A stretch of 64,000 nucleotides of DNA from contig JADEXA010000013.1 in assembly GCA_015207365.1 (NCBI GenBank), forward strand, positions 1 through 64,000, in the 5' to 3' direction. How positions within the stretch are numbered: the stretch's first letter is position 1; each line of letters opens with the position of its first letter. Below, piece after piece: positions 42,642 through 53,893 of the stretch. The translations under genes and the position numbers were made by a program. The notes beneath the pieces were generated by a model. That model worked only from the letters and a program-made list of their open reading frames with translations, was not told the DNA's origin and ran no database searches. This stretch comes from Vacuolonema iberomarrocanum LEGE 07170. Its GTDB lineage: Bacteria; Cyanobacteriota; Cyanobacteriia; Elainellales; Elainellaceae.

Positions 42642-42673
42642 GGAGACATTTTTACAGTATGTTAATTCTGTCT
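42642..42673. promoter_or_regulatory. possible control hairpin in the atpB leader
   Basis: GGAGACA..TGTCTC-type arms flank an AT-rich loop (TTTTTACAGTATGTTAATTC) in the 115-bp leader between the last tRNA-like locus and atpB. The AT-rich loop could hold a -10, but no clear -35 is present. Confidence 0.3.
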
Positions 42674-42704
42674 CTTGTTTCTCCACATACCAAAAAGTAG
42701 TTAG

Positions 42705-44171
<1,467 letters not shown>

Positions 44172-44293
44172 CCTTCTCTGGGTTGGAGTAAAGCTTTACT
44201 CCAACCCATCCTCCTTTGCAGGACAGCTTGAGGAATGCTGTAATTTTCCTTCGACTAGTTGATTCCATTAACCTATCTAACGACATTACTGTT

Positions 44294-44704
44294 ATGGCAC
44301 TCGCAGTACGGGTCATCGCACCGGACAAAACGGTTTGGGATGAAGCCTCAGATGAAGTCATCTTGCCTAGTACGACCGGGCAATTGGGTATTCTGACTGG
44401 GCACGCTCCGTTGCTAACGGCTCTGGATACCGGAGTTATGCGGGTTCGTGCTGGCAAAGACTGGGTGACGATCGCCCTTATGGGAGGCTTTGCGGAAGTC
44501 GAGAATGACGAAGTGACGGTTCTGGTCAATGCTGCCGAACGAGGTAGCGGCATTGACATGGAAGAAGCGCGAGCCACTTTCTCTGAAGCGGAAAGCAAGC
44601 TGAGCGGTGTTCGGACGGCTGGAACACGGCAGGAGTTGATTCAGGCGACCCTAGCCTATAAGCGTGCACGGGCACGTTTGCAGGCCGCAGGCGGAATGTC
44701 ATAG
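44294..44704 (+). CDS. atpC: ATP synthase F1 epsilon subunit
   Basis: Regulatory subunit of 136 residues (plastid atpE). N-terminal beta-sandwich ([42 protein letters not shown]) and C-terminal helical hairpin ([14 protein letters not shown]...[12 protein letters not shown]). It starts at ATG 44294, 122 bp after atpB. An in-frame extension to 44216 is not family-like. Confidence 0.96.
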   Translation: MALAVRVIAPDKTVWDEASDEVILPSTTGQLGILTGHAPLLTALDTGVMRVRAGKDWVTIALMGGFAEVENDEVTVLVNAAERGSGIDMEEARATFSEAESKLSGVRTAGTRQELIQATLAYKRARARLQAAGGMS

Positions 44705-44858
44705 TCAGCCCAATCTTGCTTTTTTGATAGAAGTTAGGCGCGATCGCCTAGAACAGCTTGGTTTTAGGGCGTTAATAAAGACTGGCTCACTGTTTTTTGG
44801 TATGAGAACTGGTTACAGTCCTAGCGTCTCTCCGTGAGCTGTCAGTTCTTTTGTCCTA

Positions 44859-44949
44859 TAGCGGTGTGCAACCGCATTAAGCACAGCAACGGTTGTGTGT
44901 GGCGCGGCGCGCCACACACAACCGTACTTAACTAACGCGCATAGCGCTA
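44859..44949. repeat. family C hairpin element, copy 2
   Basis: Same 91 bp as 25435-25525 apart from a few bases, with ends TAGCGGTGTGC / GCGCATAGCGCTA. The stem reads GTGTGTGGCGCG with its complement, against GTGTGGGGCGCG in copy 1. Confidence 0.85.
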
Positions 44950-44997
44950 TAAATTCAGGTCTAAGCATCCAAATTAGATCGTTTCCGTCAGGACTTC

Positions 44998-45096
44998 TAT
45001 CTTCTGATTGAAGAACCCAGATATTGTTTGTGCCCGCTGCAACGCAGCGGGCACAAACAATATCTGGATTTTATGGCTACTTAACCGGATTTGATA
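44998..45096. repeat. family B hairpin element, copy 2
   Basis: A 24-bp perfect stem (45017-45040 and 45044-45067, loop AAC) with core GTTTGTGCCCGCTGC. The right end TTAACCGGATTTGATAT matches copy 1 at 24394-24494; the left end has drifted. Confidence 0.8.
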
Positions 45097-45313
45097 TCAA
45101 TCCTTATCCGGAAACTGTTTGTAATTTTTTGGAGACATCTGTGAAGATTCTGTGTATGCTAAGCATAGGGATGAGAAGGCTAACCCCAATTATCTGAATC
45201 AGGCTGAATTGAGGGGTTTGCGGGATTGCGAAGAAGCCATTCGATCGAAATTTTGGTTTCTTTTTTGTCTCCTTAACAGCTTTTGCATCTACCAGATTTC
45301 CGCATCTACCAAA

Positions 45314-45341
45314 AACGAGGGGCAAAGACCCCTCGTTTTTT
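45314..45341. terminator. bidirectional Rho-independent terminator
   Basis: AACGAGGGG (45314-45322) and CCCCTCGTT (45329-45337) with a T-run on both strands. It probably terminates the PSRP-3 transcript (minus strand). A 63-codon plus-strand frame at 45152-45343 also ends inside it. Confidence 0.8.
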
Positions 45342-45477
45342 AATGGCGGTTCAATTTTTAGAACTCAATAGCCCGCCCTCAAGTTGGGGCAACGCTTCAG
45401 CATCGGCACGCGATACCTTAAATCACGCCCACTGTTGCAGGCGACGCACAAAAAAAGTGAAGGCCATGCGCTCTTGC

Positions 45478-45825
45478 CTAGTTGCTACCTGTAAAGGTCA
45501 CTTCCGGGAAACGCTCCTGCGCCTGGGTGATGGACTTACGCTTGCCTTCTTCCTGCCAGTAGTTGATGACTTCGGTGGCTTTGTTCAGCAACTCGACCCG
45601 CTCGGCGTCAGAAATCCAAGTTTTCCCTTGCAATTCTTTGTTCAGTTCTTCCCAGGCATCGTTACGCGGCCAGAAAAAGTACGAGGTTAGAGGACTCGTA
45701 CCTTTGCCGACCACCTGATCAACGGCCAGGGCGACGTTCTCTTCTAACCACAACACTTTTAAAATAAATCGTGAGGTGGGTGCTTCTATTTCGCTCAATG
45801 CGACCTCCTTAGTTCCAATTGCCAT
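45478..45825 (-). CDS. ycf65: plastid-specific ribosomal protein 3 (PSRP-3/Ycf65)
   Basis: 30S-associated protein of 115 residues found in cyanobacteria and plastids. It is recognised from [62 protein letters not shown]. It contributes to 30S function or light-dependent translation, with the exact role unclear. It is divergent from the HAD gene, with 93 bp between. Confidence 0.93.
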   Translation of the reverse strand: MAIGTKEVALSEIEAPTSRFILKVLWLEENVALAVDQVVGKGTSPLTSYFFWPRNDAWEELNKELQGKTWISDAERVELLNKATEVINYWQEEGKRKSITQAQERFPEVTFTGSN

Positions 45826-45918
45826 GCTTACAAGCCTTACAACCCTCTATGCTATCCTAACCTTTGCTAGGATGGCTAGGGCAGTCCTTAAGTTTACCTG
45901 CACATCAGAGGTTGACGC

Positions 45919-46716
45919 TTGAAATCAAAGGCGATCGCAATTGTAGTTTTCGATATTGATGGGGTTGTGCGGGATGTTAGCAACTCCTATCGACGGGCGT
46001 TGGCCGATACGGTAGAGCATTATACCGAAGCATCTTACCGACCAACGCAGGATGACATTGATGTCCTCAAGGGAGAAGGGCTGTGGAATAACGACTGGGA
46101 AGGCTCCCAGGAAATGATTCTGCGCTATTTCGAGCAACAAGGGAAACCGCGATCGCAAGTAACGATTGACTTTGACGAACTAGTCGCCTTTTTCCAGTCG
46201 CGTTATCGTGGAACTGACCCAAACGACTGGAATGGCTACATTAGCCAGGAGCCGCTGTTGCTTGAAGTTAATTATTTGGAGCAGCTCAGTGAAGCGGAGA
46301 TTCCCTGGGGCTTCTTCAGCGGAGCAACCCGTGGTTCGGCCACCTATGTGCTGGAGCGTCGGCTGGGTTTGTCATCGCCTGTGCTGGTGGCGATGGAAGA
46401 TGCCCCCGGTAAGCCCGACCCTAGTGGCTTGTTCGCCGCTGTCGAACAGTTAGAAACCCAGCATGGAGACGCATTAAAACCAAATCTACCTGTCGTTTAC
46501 GCAGGAGACACGGTAGCTGATATGCAAACCATTGTGCAGGCGGCGGAACACTACCCTGACCGCAAATGGATTGGTATTGGCGTTTTGCCCCCCCATGTGC
46601 AACATTCAGCCGACTATTCCGATCGCTATGCCCGCAAACTAATGAAAGTGGGAGCCCAGGAAGTTCTCTCCAACATCCAACAACTGACCGCCAAGCGCAT
46701 TCGTCAAATCATTTAG
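45919..46716 (+). CDS. HAD-superfamily hydrolase (TIGR01548-like)
   Basis: Phosphatase-like protein of 265 residues. Motif I FDIDGVVRDV (Asp11, Asp13), motif II FFSGATRGS, and motif IV VVYAGDTVADMQTI with a lysine in GKPDPSGLF. The FDIDGV with a helical cap (SNSYRRALADTVEHYT) is the TIGR01548 type, whose substrate is unknown. The start codon is TTG 45919, the only reasonable choice in frame. It is followed directly by a 20-bp hairpin. Confidence 0.85.
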   Translation: MKSKAIAIVVFDIDGVVRDVSNSYRRALADTVEHYTEASYRPTQDDIDVLKGEGLWNNDWEGSQEMILRYFEQQGKPRSQVTIDFDELVAFFQSRYRGTDPNDWNGYISQEPLLLEVNYLEQLSEAEIPWGFFSGATRGSATYVLERRLGLSSPVLVAMEDAPGKPDPSGLFAAVEQLETQHGDALKPNLPVVYAGDTVADMQTIVQAAEHYPDRKWIGIGVLPPHVQHSADYSDRYARKLMKVGAQEVLSNIQQLTAKRIRQII

Positions 46717-46775
46717 TCAATTGCCAGCAAAGCATTGCCTCTATCCATAGTGACGATGCTTTGCTGGCAATTGAC
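46716..46775. terminator. 20-bp hairpin at the HAD gene stop
   Basis: Arms 46716-46735 and 46756-46775 are complementary (core CAATTGCCAGCAAAGCAT), loop 20 nt, overlapping the last base of the stop codon. It is probably a transcript end or stability structure. Confidence 0.7.
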
Positions 46776-46962
46776 GGATTGACCTCACACTCTGGGCAAA
46801 ACCCTCTCCTACAAGGGGCTTCCTCATGTGCGAAGACCACCTGCATATCCGTCTTCGGAGGGTTAACGCGTTCAAATTTGGAGGGCATGCCTATAATGGT
46901 TTAGCCAGAACGCTATCTATTGCGCGTTTGCCTGGACTTAGGATGTGGGAGTGGAATTGACG

Positions 46963-49104
46963 ATGGTTCGAAAATCGCGTCAGCAACGGAAAACACCGTC
47001 CGGGTTGCGAGCAAACGCTCCCAAAGCCCCTCGCAAAGCTGCGGGGCAATCGCCACGGCCCAAACAACCGACCGTCCATGTCGGGCGATCGCGCCCTGCA
47101 CCCGAACCACTCGCCGATGCCGCGGCGCACTATTCTCAAAACAGAGTAACGCCCTCCGGCACTCAGGTTGCGGTCGGTGCGCCGCGCCGCCCTGAAGCTG
47201 AGGAAGCAGCCTCAGCGCCAAAACGCTATGCCTTTCCCGGTGCACGGCTTTTCTTTGCCTGGCCCCTTTGGGCAACCCTGGGCTTAGTCACCATTATGGG
47301 AACGGGGGGACTGGCGGCGGCGCTCCTATTCAAAATTCCAGCCCTGCCAAACTGCCCTGAAATCTTTTGGCCCACGGCCTCTGCATCGCTACGACTGTAC
47401 TGTGGGCAACTCGCGGCTAACAAGGAAACCGTTGATGATTTGCTAGAAGCAATTGAGTTGGTGAACCAGCTTCCCGAGAGTCATCCCATGCGGGCTGAGG
47501 TCGATCGCTCTATCGAACTGTGGGCCAGCGAAATCTTAGAACTGGCAGAGGAAACCTTCCACCGGGGTGACTTGGAGGGGTCGATCGCCATTGCCCGTCG
47601 GATTCCCAATGGCACCGCCGCACGGGATGAAATTGCTGAGCGCATCAACTACTGGCGCACCGTTTGGCGGGAAGGGGAGCAGATCTTTGCTGAAGCGGAA
47701 GAAGCCCTACTCGACCAGAACCCCCGTGAAGCCTTCGCCATTGGAACGCGCTTGCTAGAGGTCGACAACCGCTACTGGAGCACGACCAAGCATCAGGAGC
47801 TGAGCGACCTCATCACCGCCTCCCGCGAAGATGGCAATCGCCTGGTACAGATTCGCCAACTGGCACGACGGGGTGGTTTGAGTAATCTGCTAGAGGCGAT
47901 CTCGATGGCGCAGGATATCAAGCGCATTAGCCCGGTCTACCCTGCGGCTCAGCGCCTGATCGCGAGCCTGGGCGAAGATATGCTGGATCTGGCGGAAGAT
48001 GCTCTGCGGCGCGAGGATTTTGCCGGAGCGATGGATATTGTGGAGCAGATCCCAGATAGCGCGGATTTGCAGTCGGAAATTCAAGATTTCACGATTCTGG
48101 CCCAGGCGCAAGCGCAGTCCTGGCAAGGGGGGATTGGAGACTTGGATGCAGCGATCGCCCAGGCTCAACGCATCCGCCGCAACCGGCCTCTCTATGGTCG
48201 TGCCCAAGCCTTGATCAGCCGTTGGCAGGTTGAAATGCGGGATGTGGTGCAGCTCAACCATGCGCGCCAGCTAGCCGCAGCCGGAACCTTGTTAGACCTG
48301 CGATCGGCTGTTGTCGAAGCCCGCCGTGTCCCAACCTCGAACCCACGGGGAGGTGAAGCACAAGAGCTTGTAGAGCAGTGGACAAACCGTATTGAAACCA
48401 TTGAAGACCAACCCCTGCTGTCGCAGGCAGAAGCCCTTGCGGGGATTGGCGACTTGCGGACAGCGATCGATGTCGCGAGCCAGATCCGCTCTGGACGGGC
48501 ACTGCATGACGAGGCGCAGGAACAGATTCAGAGTTGGACAAACCAAATCCAACGGGCTGAAGATCAACCCATTTTGGATCAGGCTCAGCAGTTAGCCGCA
48601 ACCGGAAACTTACAGCAGGCGATCGCCGTAGCCGGACAAATTCAATCGGGTCGCGTGCTACATGGGGAATCCCAAAACCGCATCCAAAGCTGGCAGGCTC
48701 AGATCACTGGACAAACTCGCTTGCGAGACGCTCAGCTAGCGGCCTCTCCGGGAACATCTGAAGCCCGCATCGCAGGTATCCGCATCGCTGCCACGGTGCC
48801 TAGCAATACTCCCAGCCGCACCGAAGCCGATCGGCTAATCGCCGTCTGGAGCCAGGAAGTGTTGCAAAATGCCCAGGTGCTTTCCAACTACAACCTGGAT
48901 GCGGCGATCGCCCTTCTGCAACAATTTCCCGACAACACCCCCAACTCATCTGCCGCCGTGCAGCAACTTGCCACCTTGCAACAACGCCGCGACGCCAGCA
49001 TGCCCAGCAACATCGATGTCACTCCCGCTCCCAGCCCAGTCTACGCTGAACCTGTAGAAGCTGTGCCCACGGACGAGGATGAGAAAGACGAGGACGATGA
49101 ATAA
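46963..49104 (+). CDS. membrane-anchored repeat protein, cyanobacterial
   Basis: Protein of 713 residues: a basic Pro/Arg/Lys/Ala-rich N-terminus (1-90), one transmembrane segment (about 95-118, FAWPLWATLGLVTIMGTGGLAAALL), then a long helical region built of tandem units of about 45 residues (LDAAIAQAQRI...LYGRAQALISRWQ, LRTAIDVASQIRSGRALHDEAQEQIQSWTNQI, LQQAIAVAGQIQSGRVLHGESQNRIQSWQ). Each unit pairs a helix A.A...A..I with a W-ended helix. The C-terminus is acidic. It resembles proteins annotated as 'chromosome segregation ATPase' in cyanobacteria, but no ATPase motif is present. Probably a periplasmic scaffold. Confidence 0.7.
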   Translation: MVRKSRQQRKTPSGLRANAPKAPRKAAGQSPRPKQPTVHVGRSRPAPEPLADAAAHYSQNRVTPSGTQVAVGAPRRPEAEEAASAPKRYAFPGARLFFAWPLWATLGLVTIMGTGGLAAALLFKIPALPNCPEIFWPTASASLRLYCGQLAANKETVDDLLEAIELVNQLPESHPMRAEVDRSIELWASEILELAEETFHRGDLEGSIAIARRIPNGTAARDEIAERINYWRTVWREGEQIFAEAEEALLDQNPREAFAIGTRLLEVDNRYWSTTKHQELSDLITASREDGNRLVQIRQLARRGGLSNLLEAISMAQDIKRISPVYPAAQRLIASLGEDMLDLAEDALRREDFAGAMDIVEQIPDSADLQSEIQDFTILAQAQAQSWQGGIGDLDAAIAQAQRIRRNRPLYGRAQALISRWQVEMRDVVQLNHARQLAAAGTLLDLRSAVVEARRVPTSNPRGGEAQELVEQWTNRIETIEDQPLLSQAEALAGIGDLRTAIDVASQIRSGRALHDEAQEQIQSWTNQIQRAEDQPILDQAQQLAATGNLQQAIAVAGQIQSGRVLHGESQNRIQSWQAQITGQTRLRDAQLAASPGTSEARIAGIRIAATVPSNTPSRTEADRLIAVWSQEVLQNAQVLSNYNLDAAIALLQQFPDNTPNSSAAVQQLATLQQRRDASMPSNIDVTPAPSPVYAEPVEAVPTDEDEKDEDDE

Positions 49105-49380
49105 AGCTGCAATGAGGATGCTGCATGGCGATTGACGTAACAGATAAATGCCGACGAGAGCGGTAGCATCCGCACTGTAAAGAGATATAACAGGCGTTTG
49201 TAAACGGCGAAATAACGAATGAGGAGATAGGCAGTGCTTAGCGGCTCGTCTACCCTGCTATAGGTCAAAAGCCATGGATCAGTGCATGCCCTTTCCTTGG
49301 CCAATATGCATCAAGAGTACGCAACCGTGGTCGATACACAAATGCTGCTACAAGGGTTGTAATTGGTGCCCTCAACTCTG

Positions 49381-50205
49381 ATGAAGATACTGATTGCATT
49401 GTGGTTGTTGATGGGCGCTGTCCTTGGTGTGGTGTTTGCCATGGTTGCCAGAAGCAACAAGCACCGTGAATCTTGTATTCTGGCGATCGCCCTATTGGTA
49501 GCGGCATTGATTTATCTCGGTTTTGGGCTCATTGGCGATGCCCCCTCCGCCTGGCTGTTGACTGAAGCGCTGGGTGTTGGAATATACGGGCTCATTGCAT
49601 GGCTGGGAGTACGATACGGACTGGGATGGCTCGCGTTTGGATGGGGTATGCACCCCGTATGGGATATCGGGCTTCACTGGTTGGGCGAGGCCACACCTTT
49701 TGTTCCAAAATGGTACGTTGTCCTATGCATCGGCTTTGATTTAGCCGTGGCCATATCTATCTTGGAGAGAGCCAATAAGGAGCACCCCATGAACCTTTCA
49801 ACGCGCTCTGCACAAGCCCTCTTAGCCATTCTTGGGCTGAACCTTGCTTCGACCTGGCTACACTACACCGACAATGCTCTGTATCTCAGCCAATACCCTG
49901 GGCCAGACTGGTTTACGCCCATCGGCATTATGATTACTGTGCTGGTGATGACGCCTGTTGGCCTCCTAGGATACTGGCTGTACACCAAGCATTCCTTCTG
50001 GTTGGCCTACCTATTGCTTGGAGTCTATTCGATTACCAGTGTGTCGAGCCCAGGCCACTATCTGTTCCCGATGGTTGTTCCCATGTCGCTCAAGATGCAT
50101 GGTTTAATTTGGTTTGACGCAATTTCAGGGCTCTCGCTGATTGGTTTTGTATTGTGGTCTGGTGCTGTGGCTCAGGAGTGGCGTAGCAATGAGGTCACCG
50201 ATTAA
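49381..50205 (+). CDS. two-module integral membrane protein
   Basis: Protein of 274 residues with about eight hydrophobic segments in two groups. The first half (1-135) contains WGMHPVWDIGLHW, like a small cyanobacterial and bacterial membrane family (possibly DUF6010). The second half starts at an internal Met (MNLSTRSAQALLAILGLNLASTWLHYTDN) and has HYTDN and SPGHYLFP motifs of another four-segment protein. The linker is ILERANKEHP. It may be a fusion of two formerly separate genes. The frame opens at TTG 49363; ATG 49381 is preferred. Confidence 0.6.
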   Translation: MKILIALWLLMGAVLGVVFAMVARSNKHRESCILAIALLVAALIYLGFGLIGDAPSAWLLTEALGVGIYGLIAWLGVRYGLGWLAFGWGMHPVWDIGLHWLGEATPFVPKWYVVLCIGFDLAVAISILERANKEHPMNLSTRSAQALLAILGLNLASTWLHYTDNALYLSQYPGPDWFTPIGIMITVLVMTPVGLLGYWLYTKHSFWLAYLLLGVYSITSVSSPGHYLFPMVVPMSLKMHGLIWFDAISGLSLIGFVLWSGAVAQEWRSNEVTD

Positions 50206-50325
50206 GTAGGCCGCTCGGTACAGCAGTGTGTTGTTTGGAAGTTGTCAGCCCATCAAGTTCTGCTGTGTTTCATCATATGGTTGGCGATCGCCAACGTTAC
50301 CCATTTGCTATCGATCGCAGACATT

Positions 50326-51105
50326 ATGGCTCCCCAATCAGAGTACACAACGATTCGCCCAAATCCTTCACTGCGAGACTTTGTGAGCCATTATTGGGTG
50401 AGCCCTAGTGGTTCTGATGGGGTTTACACAGCCTTGCCAGATGGGGCGATCGATCTGGTATTTCAAGTGCACAACACGGACTGCAACAGTTGGGTGTATG
50501 GGACGCCAACGGCTCGAATCGATATTCCGCTTCAGCCCCATTGCAGCTATTTTGGGATTCGCTTTAAGCCCGGTCAAAATCGTCATTTTATGCAGCCCAG
50601 TGCGCGAGAGTTGACCGATAATTCCATCGTTGCTCATGAGGCGATGGACGTTTCGCTAAATCAAATTTCTGAGGCTCTATTGTGTGCGGATGGGGCGATG
50701 TTGTTCGATGAACTGTTGAAAAGCTACCTGAATAAACGTCTTCCTGAACCTCAAAGAATTGATGATGCGATTCGATTAATTGAAGCCCATCGTGGCGTTA
50801 TTCGTATCCGTGAAGTGGTCGATATGTTTGGGCAAAGCCGTCGTCAATTCGAGCGGATTTTTCTCGAAACTGTGAGTGTATCGGCCAAAACCTTTGCGAC
50901 GATCACGCGCTTTCAACACACGGCTCAACTGCTTACTGCTACACAAAAGTTGCCGCTATCTCACATTGCTGCCGAATTAGATTATGTCGATCAAAGCCAT
51001 ATGAGTCGGGACTTCAAACGCTTAGCAGGCGTCACTCCTAGACAGTTCACTCAAGGGCATGTCGCATTTTTACAAGACGTCTGCTTTGACTCCGATGAAC
51101 AATAG
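50326..51105 (+). CDS. AraC-family transcriptional regulator
   Basis: Regulator of 259 residues. The N-terminal sensor (PSLRDFVSHYWVS..ALPDGAIDLVFQ...YFGIRFKPG) is the DUF6597 type. The C-terminal AraC helix-turn-helix pair (about 140-245) has VVDMFGQSRRQFERIF and SHIAAELDYVDQSHMSRDFKRLAGVTPRQF. It lies 33 bp before a VOC-family gene, which may be its target. In-frame upstream sequence to 50242 is hydrophobic and is not family-like. Confidence 0.88.
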   Translation: MAPQSEYTTIRPNPSLRDFVSHYWVSPSGSDGVYTALPDGAIDLVFQVHNTDCNSWVYGTPTARIDIPLQPHCSYFGIRFKPGQNRHFMQPSARELTDNSIVAHEAMDVSLNQISEALLCADGAMLFDELLKSYLNKRLPEPQRIDDAIRLIEAHRGVIRIREVVDMFGQSRRQFERIFLETVSVSAKTFATITRFQHTAQLLTATQKLPLSHIAAELDYVDQSHMSRDFKRLAGVTPRQFTQGHVAFLQDVCFDSDEQ

Positions 51106-51138
51106 AGTCGCAGTCCAAGACTTGTAAGGAACGACGCG

Positions 51139-51501
51139 ATGAAATGTTGGTCTGGTGTGATTACCAAAGATGTTGAAGCATCAAAAGCTTTCTATATTCA
51201 GTTGTTTGGTTGTGAAGTGTTGTATGAAAACGATTGGTTTGTGTTGCTAAAACTGGGCAGCAGTGAGTTGGGGTTCATGTTACCTGACCTAGAAATGCAG
51301 GCTCCAATATTTCGGCCCGCGTTTGAGGGTAAGGGACTATGGATTGCCGTTGATGTTGATGATGTCGATGCTGAATACGATCGCATCAAATCAATGAATA
51401 TTCCGCTTGAAGTTGAGTTGCGCGATGAACCCTGGGGCGATCGCCATTTTGCATTGGTCGATCCAAACGGCATCGGCATCGACGTTGTACAAAAACGGTA
51501 G
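51139..51501 (+). CDS. VOC-family (glyoxalase/bleomycin-resistance-like) protein
   Basis: Protein of 120 residues with the beta-alpha-beta3 vicinal-oxygen-chelate fold: KDVEASKAFYIQLFGCEVLYEND, LGFMLPD, then WIAVDVDDVDAEYDRIKS and FALVDPNGIGIDVVQ. Metal ligands are not fully conserved, as expected for binding-type members. It is probably co-transcribed with the upstream AraC regulator. Confidence 0.85.
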   Translation: MKCWSGVITKDVEASKAFYIQLFGCEVLYENDWFVLLKLGSSELGFMLPDLEMQAPIFRPAFEGKGLWIAVDVDDVDAEYDRIKSMNIPLEVELRDEPWGDRHFALVDPNGIGIDVVQKR

Positions 51502-51544
51502 GTGCTTGGCAAAGCGTAAGCGGAATATGAATCGCATGACCCAC

Positions 51545-53776
51545 TTACGGCATGACAACGGGGATGAGCTTGTTTTCGGGAAGGAACCCCTTGTAGTGAC
51601 CTGCGTCTGCCAGGACAATTAGGAGTTCTAGCTGCCAGTCGGGCTCGACTTCGTGCAAATCTGACCAGGGCACGGCGACTTCCAGGCAAGTATCCAGGGC
51701 AATTTGGGCGCGGGTGGAGCAGGCGTGCCAGTGGGAGTATTCGGTCGCTTCTTGGAGCCAGCGATCGCCCGTCACCAGATTCATCCCCAGATGATGATGG
51801 AAGTGATAGGTCAGGGGTGCATCTTCGGGGAGGTTGGCCAAGGGCACCGGGCTGTTGTACATGGTGCGATTGGGGTAGAACCAGAGCAAATGTAACTCTG
51901 GGGGAAGGTCAATACCCGGTCGTACGCCACTGGCAAAATCAACGCGCAAGTAGAAATTGCGGTGGTCGACGCCGTACCACAGGCGGGGAACAGGCCCGCT
52001 GCGGTGCATTGTGCCCCGTGCGCCGCCAACTTCGATCCGTCCGGCTTTGTCCCAGTCTTGCTCGTCGGGGCGTCCGTCGATGTGGGGATGGATGAAGGTT
52101 TCAGGCAGGCGATCGCCCTGGGGGGTATGGTCTTCTACCGCCTGCCGTATCTCCATCGGGATTGGCTCATTCAGCGCTGCATACAGCGTGCTGAGGTGTT
52201 CCCGAAACAACTGGTCGAACATGGCATCTTGGTTGGAGCTATGGCCTTCCCCAAACCACCAGAACCAGTCCGATCCTTCCGCCGCATAGAGCGCTTCCCA
52301 GGCTTCGGGGTTGTTGGCTTCTGTCACTTCGGGATGCTTTGCCAGGGTTTGGCGGGCATGGGTGAGCAGATCCCAGGCACGATTCTTGGCCGGATCGCCA
52401 ATCCAGGTGGTGAAGCTGCCATCCACCCAAGAACCGCTATGGAGCTTATCGGCAGGCAACGTGACCGTGGGTGGAAACTGCTCCAGGTATTCCGACACCG
52501 TGACTAGGCGAATGCCGTCATGGTGGCTCAGTTGAGAATACAGATTTTCCAGGAACGGTTTTCCGTCTTTGGGGTAGAACTCCCAGCAGTTTTCGCCATC
52601 CAGCGCGATGGTTACCAACCAGGGCTGTTCCAGGCTGGTTCCACCTTCGGTTTGGTGTTTCTGGAGTTGCAGGGCGATCGCTTCCAGTTGCCCAATCAAA
52701 TCTGCCGCCGCTTCTTCGGTTGGCATGGCGCTGTAGGTGAAGCCAATCAGGTCAGACAAACGGTGGTCGCGGAACAAAATGGCCAGATCACCTTGGGGCG
52801 TTTCCAGGCGATAGGGGCGATACAGCACTTCCGGTGCCTCGACCGTGCCGTGGGGGTCGCGGTGGAAGAAGTGGCGGAGGGTCCAGCCCAGCACCGCTTC
52901 ATCTGACACCAGCCAGTCGAATCCATGGGCGGCCACATCGGGCAAGATCGCTGGACTCACGGACTGCTCGGACGGCCACAGCCCACGGGGATCCCGTCCG
53001 AAGCGATCGCGATACATCTGCTTGGCCCGTGCCAAGTGTCGGGGGATATCTTCGGCCCACTGAAACCGCTGCTCGGGCAGCACCATATGGGGCACCGCCA
53101 CTTGCCCAGCGTCGGTATCCGCCAGCAAAGGCAAAATCGGATGGGTGTACGGCGTCGTCGTCACCTCAATTTGCCCCGCATCCTGCATCTGGCGGTGCTG
53201 CGGAATAATCCGCGCCATGATTTCCTTTTGCTTGGAGTAGATGCGCTGGCGATCGCTCAGGGTGAAGTGGCGATCGCGCTTCAGCCACTCAGCAATCTCC
53301 GGATCATCCCAAAACACCGGGTCAATCCACGATAGGTTATGCCAGGCCAGCAAATCGCTAAAGGCTTGATGGTCCCAGTTGTCGATGCACCAATCCCAGC
53401 CCTTTTCGTGGCGTTGCTCAAACAATTCGGCGTAGCGAGGATGGGGATCAATTAGCGTGTGATGGTTGCCATCAAAAAAATGCTCGACAATAAAGTGCTT
53501 CTGCTCTGGCGTCAGCGTTTCGACGTCCGACAGCGCCAGGGTGAGGTACGGGTCAAAGGCTGTCCCCGCCACATAGTCCTCGATCTGCATGATTAACGAG
53601 GGCACGAGATTGACGGTCTGGTGCAGCTTAGGAAACTGCTCCAAAATCAGCATCAGATCTAGATAATCCTTTGTGCCGTGCAACCGCACCCAGGGCAAGC
53701 GGTAGCCACCCGACTGGCTCTTGTAGAGGGGCTGATGCTGATGCCAGATGAACGCAACATAGAGGGGATGGGTCAT
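51545..53776 (-). CDS. glycoside hydrolase family 57 protein
   Basis: Large cytoplasmic enzyme of 743 residues in GH57 (alpha-glucan-active: amylase, branching or transfer). Motifs: HQHQP at residues 12-16, GLWPSEQSV with nucleophile Glu270, and WLVSDEAVL near 288. A C-terminal carbohydrate-binding-like domain (about 590-740, WDKAGRIEVGG..FYLRVDF) is present as in cyanobacterial and archaeal homologues. It is convergent with the VOC gene (43 bp). With the GH13 enzyme it makes two alpha-glucan enzymes in the window. Confidence 0.9.
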   Translation of the reverse strand: MTHPLYVAFIWHQHQPLYKSQSGGYRLPWVRLHGTKDYLDLMLILEQFPKLHQTVNLVPSLIMQIEDYVAGTAFDPYLTLALSDVETLTPEQKHFIVEHFFDGNHHTLIDPHPRYAELFEQRHEKGWDWCIDNWDHQAFSDLLAWHNLSWIDPVFWDDPEIAEWLKRDRHFTLSDRQRIYSKQKEIMARIIPQHRQMQDAGQIEVTTTPYTHPILPLLADTDAGQVAVPHMVLPEQRFQWAEDIPRHLARAKQMYRDRFGRDPRGLWPSEQSVSPAILPDVAAHGFDWLVSDEAVLGWTLRHFFHRDPHGTVEAPEVLYRPYRLETPQGDLAILFRDHRLSDLIGFTYSAMPTEEAAADLIGQLEAIALQLQKHQTEGGTSLEQPWLVTIALDGENCWEFYPKDGKPFLENLYSQLSHHDGIRLVTVSEYLEQFPPTVTLPADKLHSGSWVDGSFTTWIGDPAKNRAWDLLTHARQTLAKHPEVTEANNPEAWEALYAAEGSDWFWWFGEGHSSNQDAMFDQLFREHLSTLYAALNEPIPMEIRQAVEDHTPQGDRLPETFIHPHIDGRPDEQDWDKAGRIEVGGARGTMHRSGPVPRLWYGVDHRNFYLRVDFASGVRPGIDLPPELHLLWFYPNRTMYNSPVPLANLPEDAPLTYHFHHHLGMNLVTGDRWLQEATEYSHWHACSTRAQIALDTCLEVAVPWSDLHEVEPDWQLELLIVLADAGHYKGFLPENKLIPVVMP

Positions 53777-53893
53777 GACAAATAGCAGAGGAGATGCTTA
53801 CACACCATCAATACCAGATTCTCTCAACCCTGTGTTAACGAATCGCAACAGTGCCATTGCCCCTGAAACTCGTAGTTTTTACCCAGAACGATG

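Noticed and set aside
45152..45343. 63-codon frame before the terminator at 45314
   Set aside because: No recognisable content; it ends inside the terminator stem and lacks a clear ribosome-binding site.
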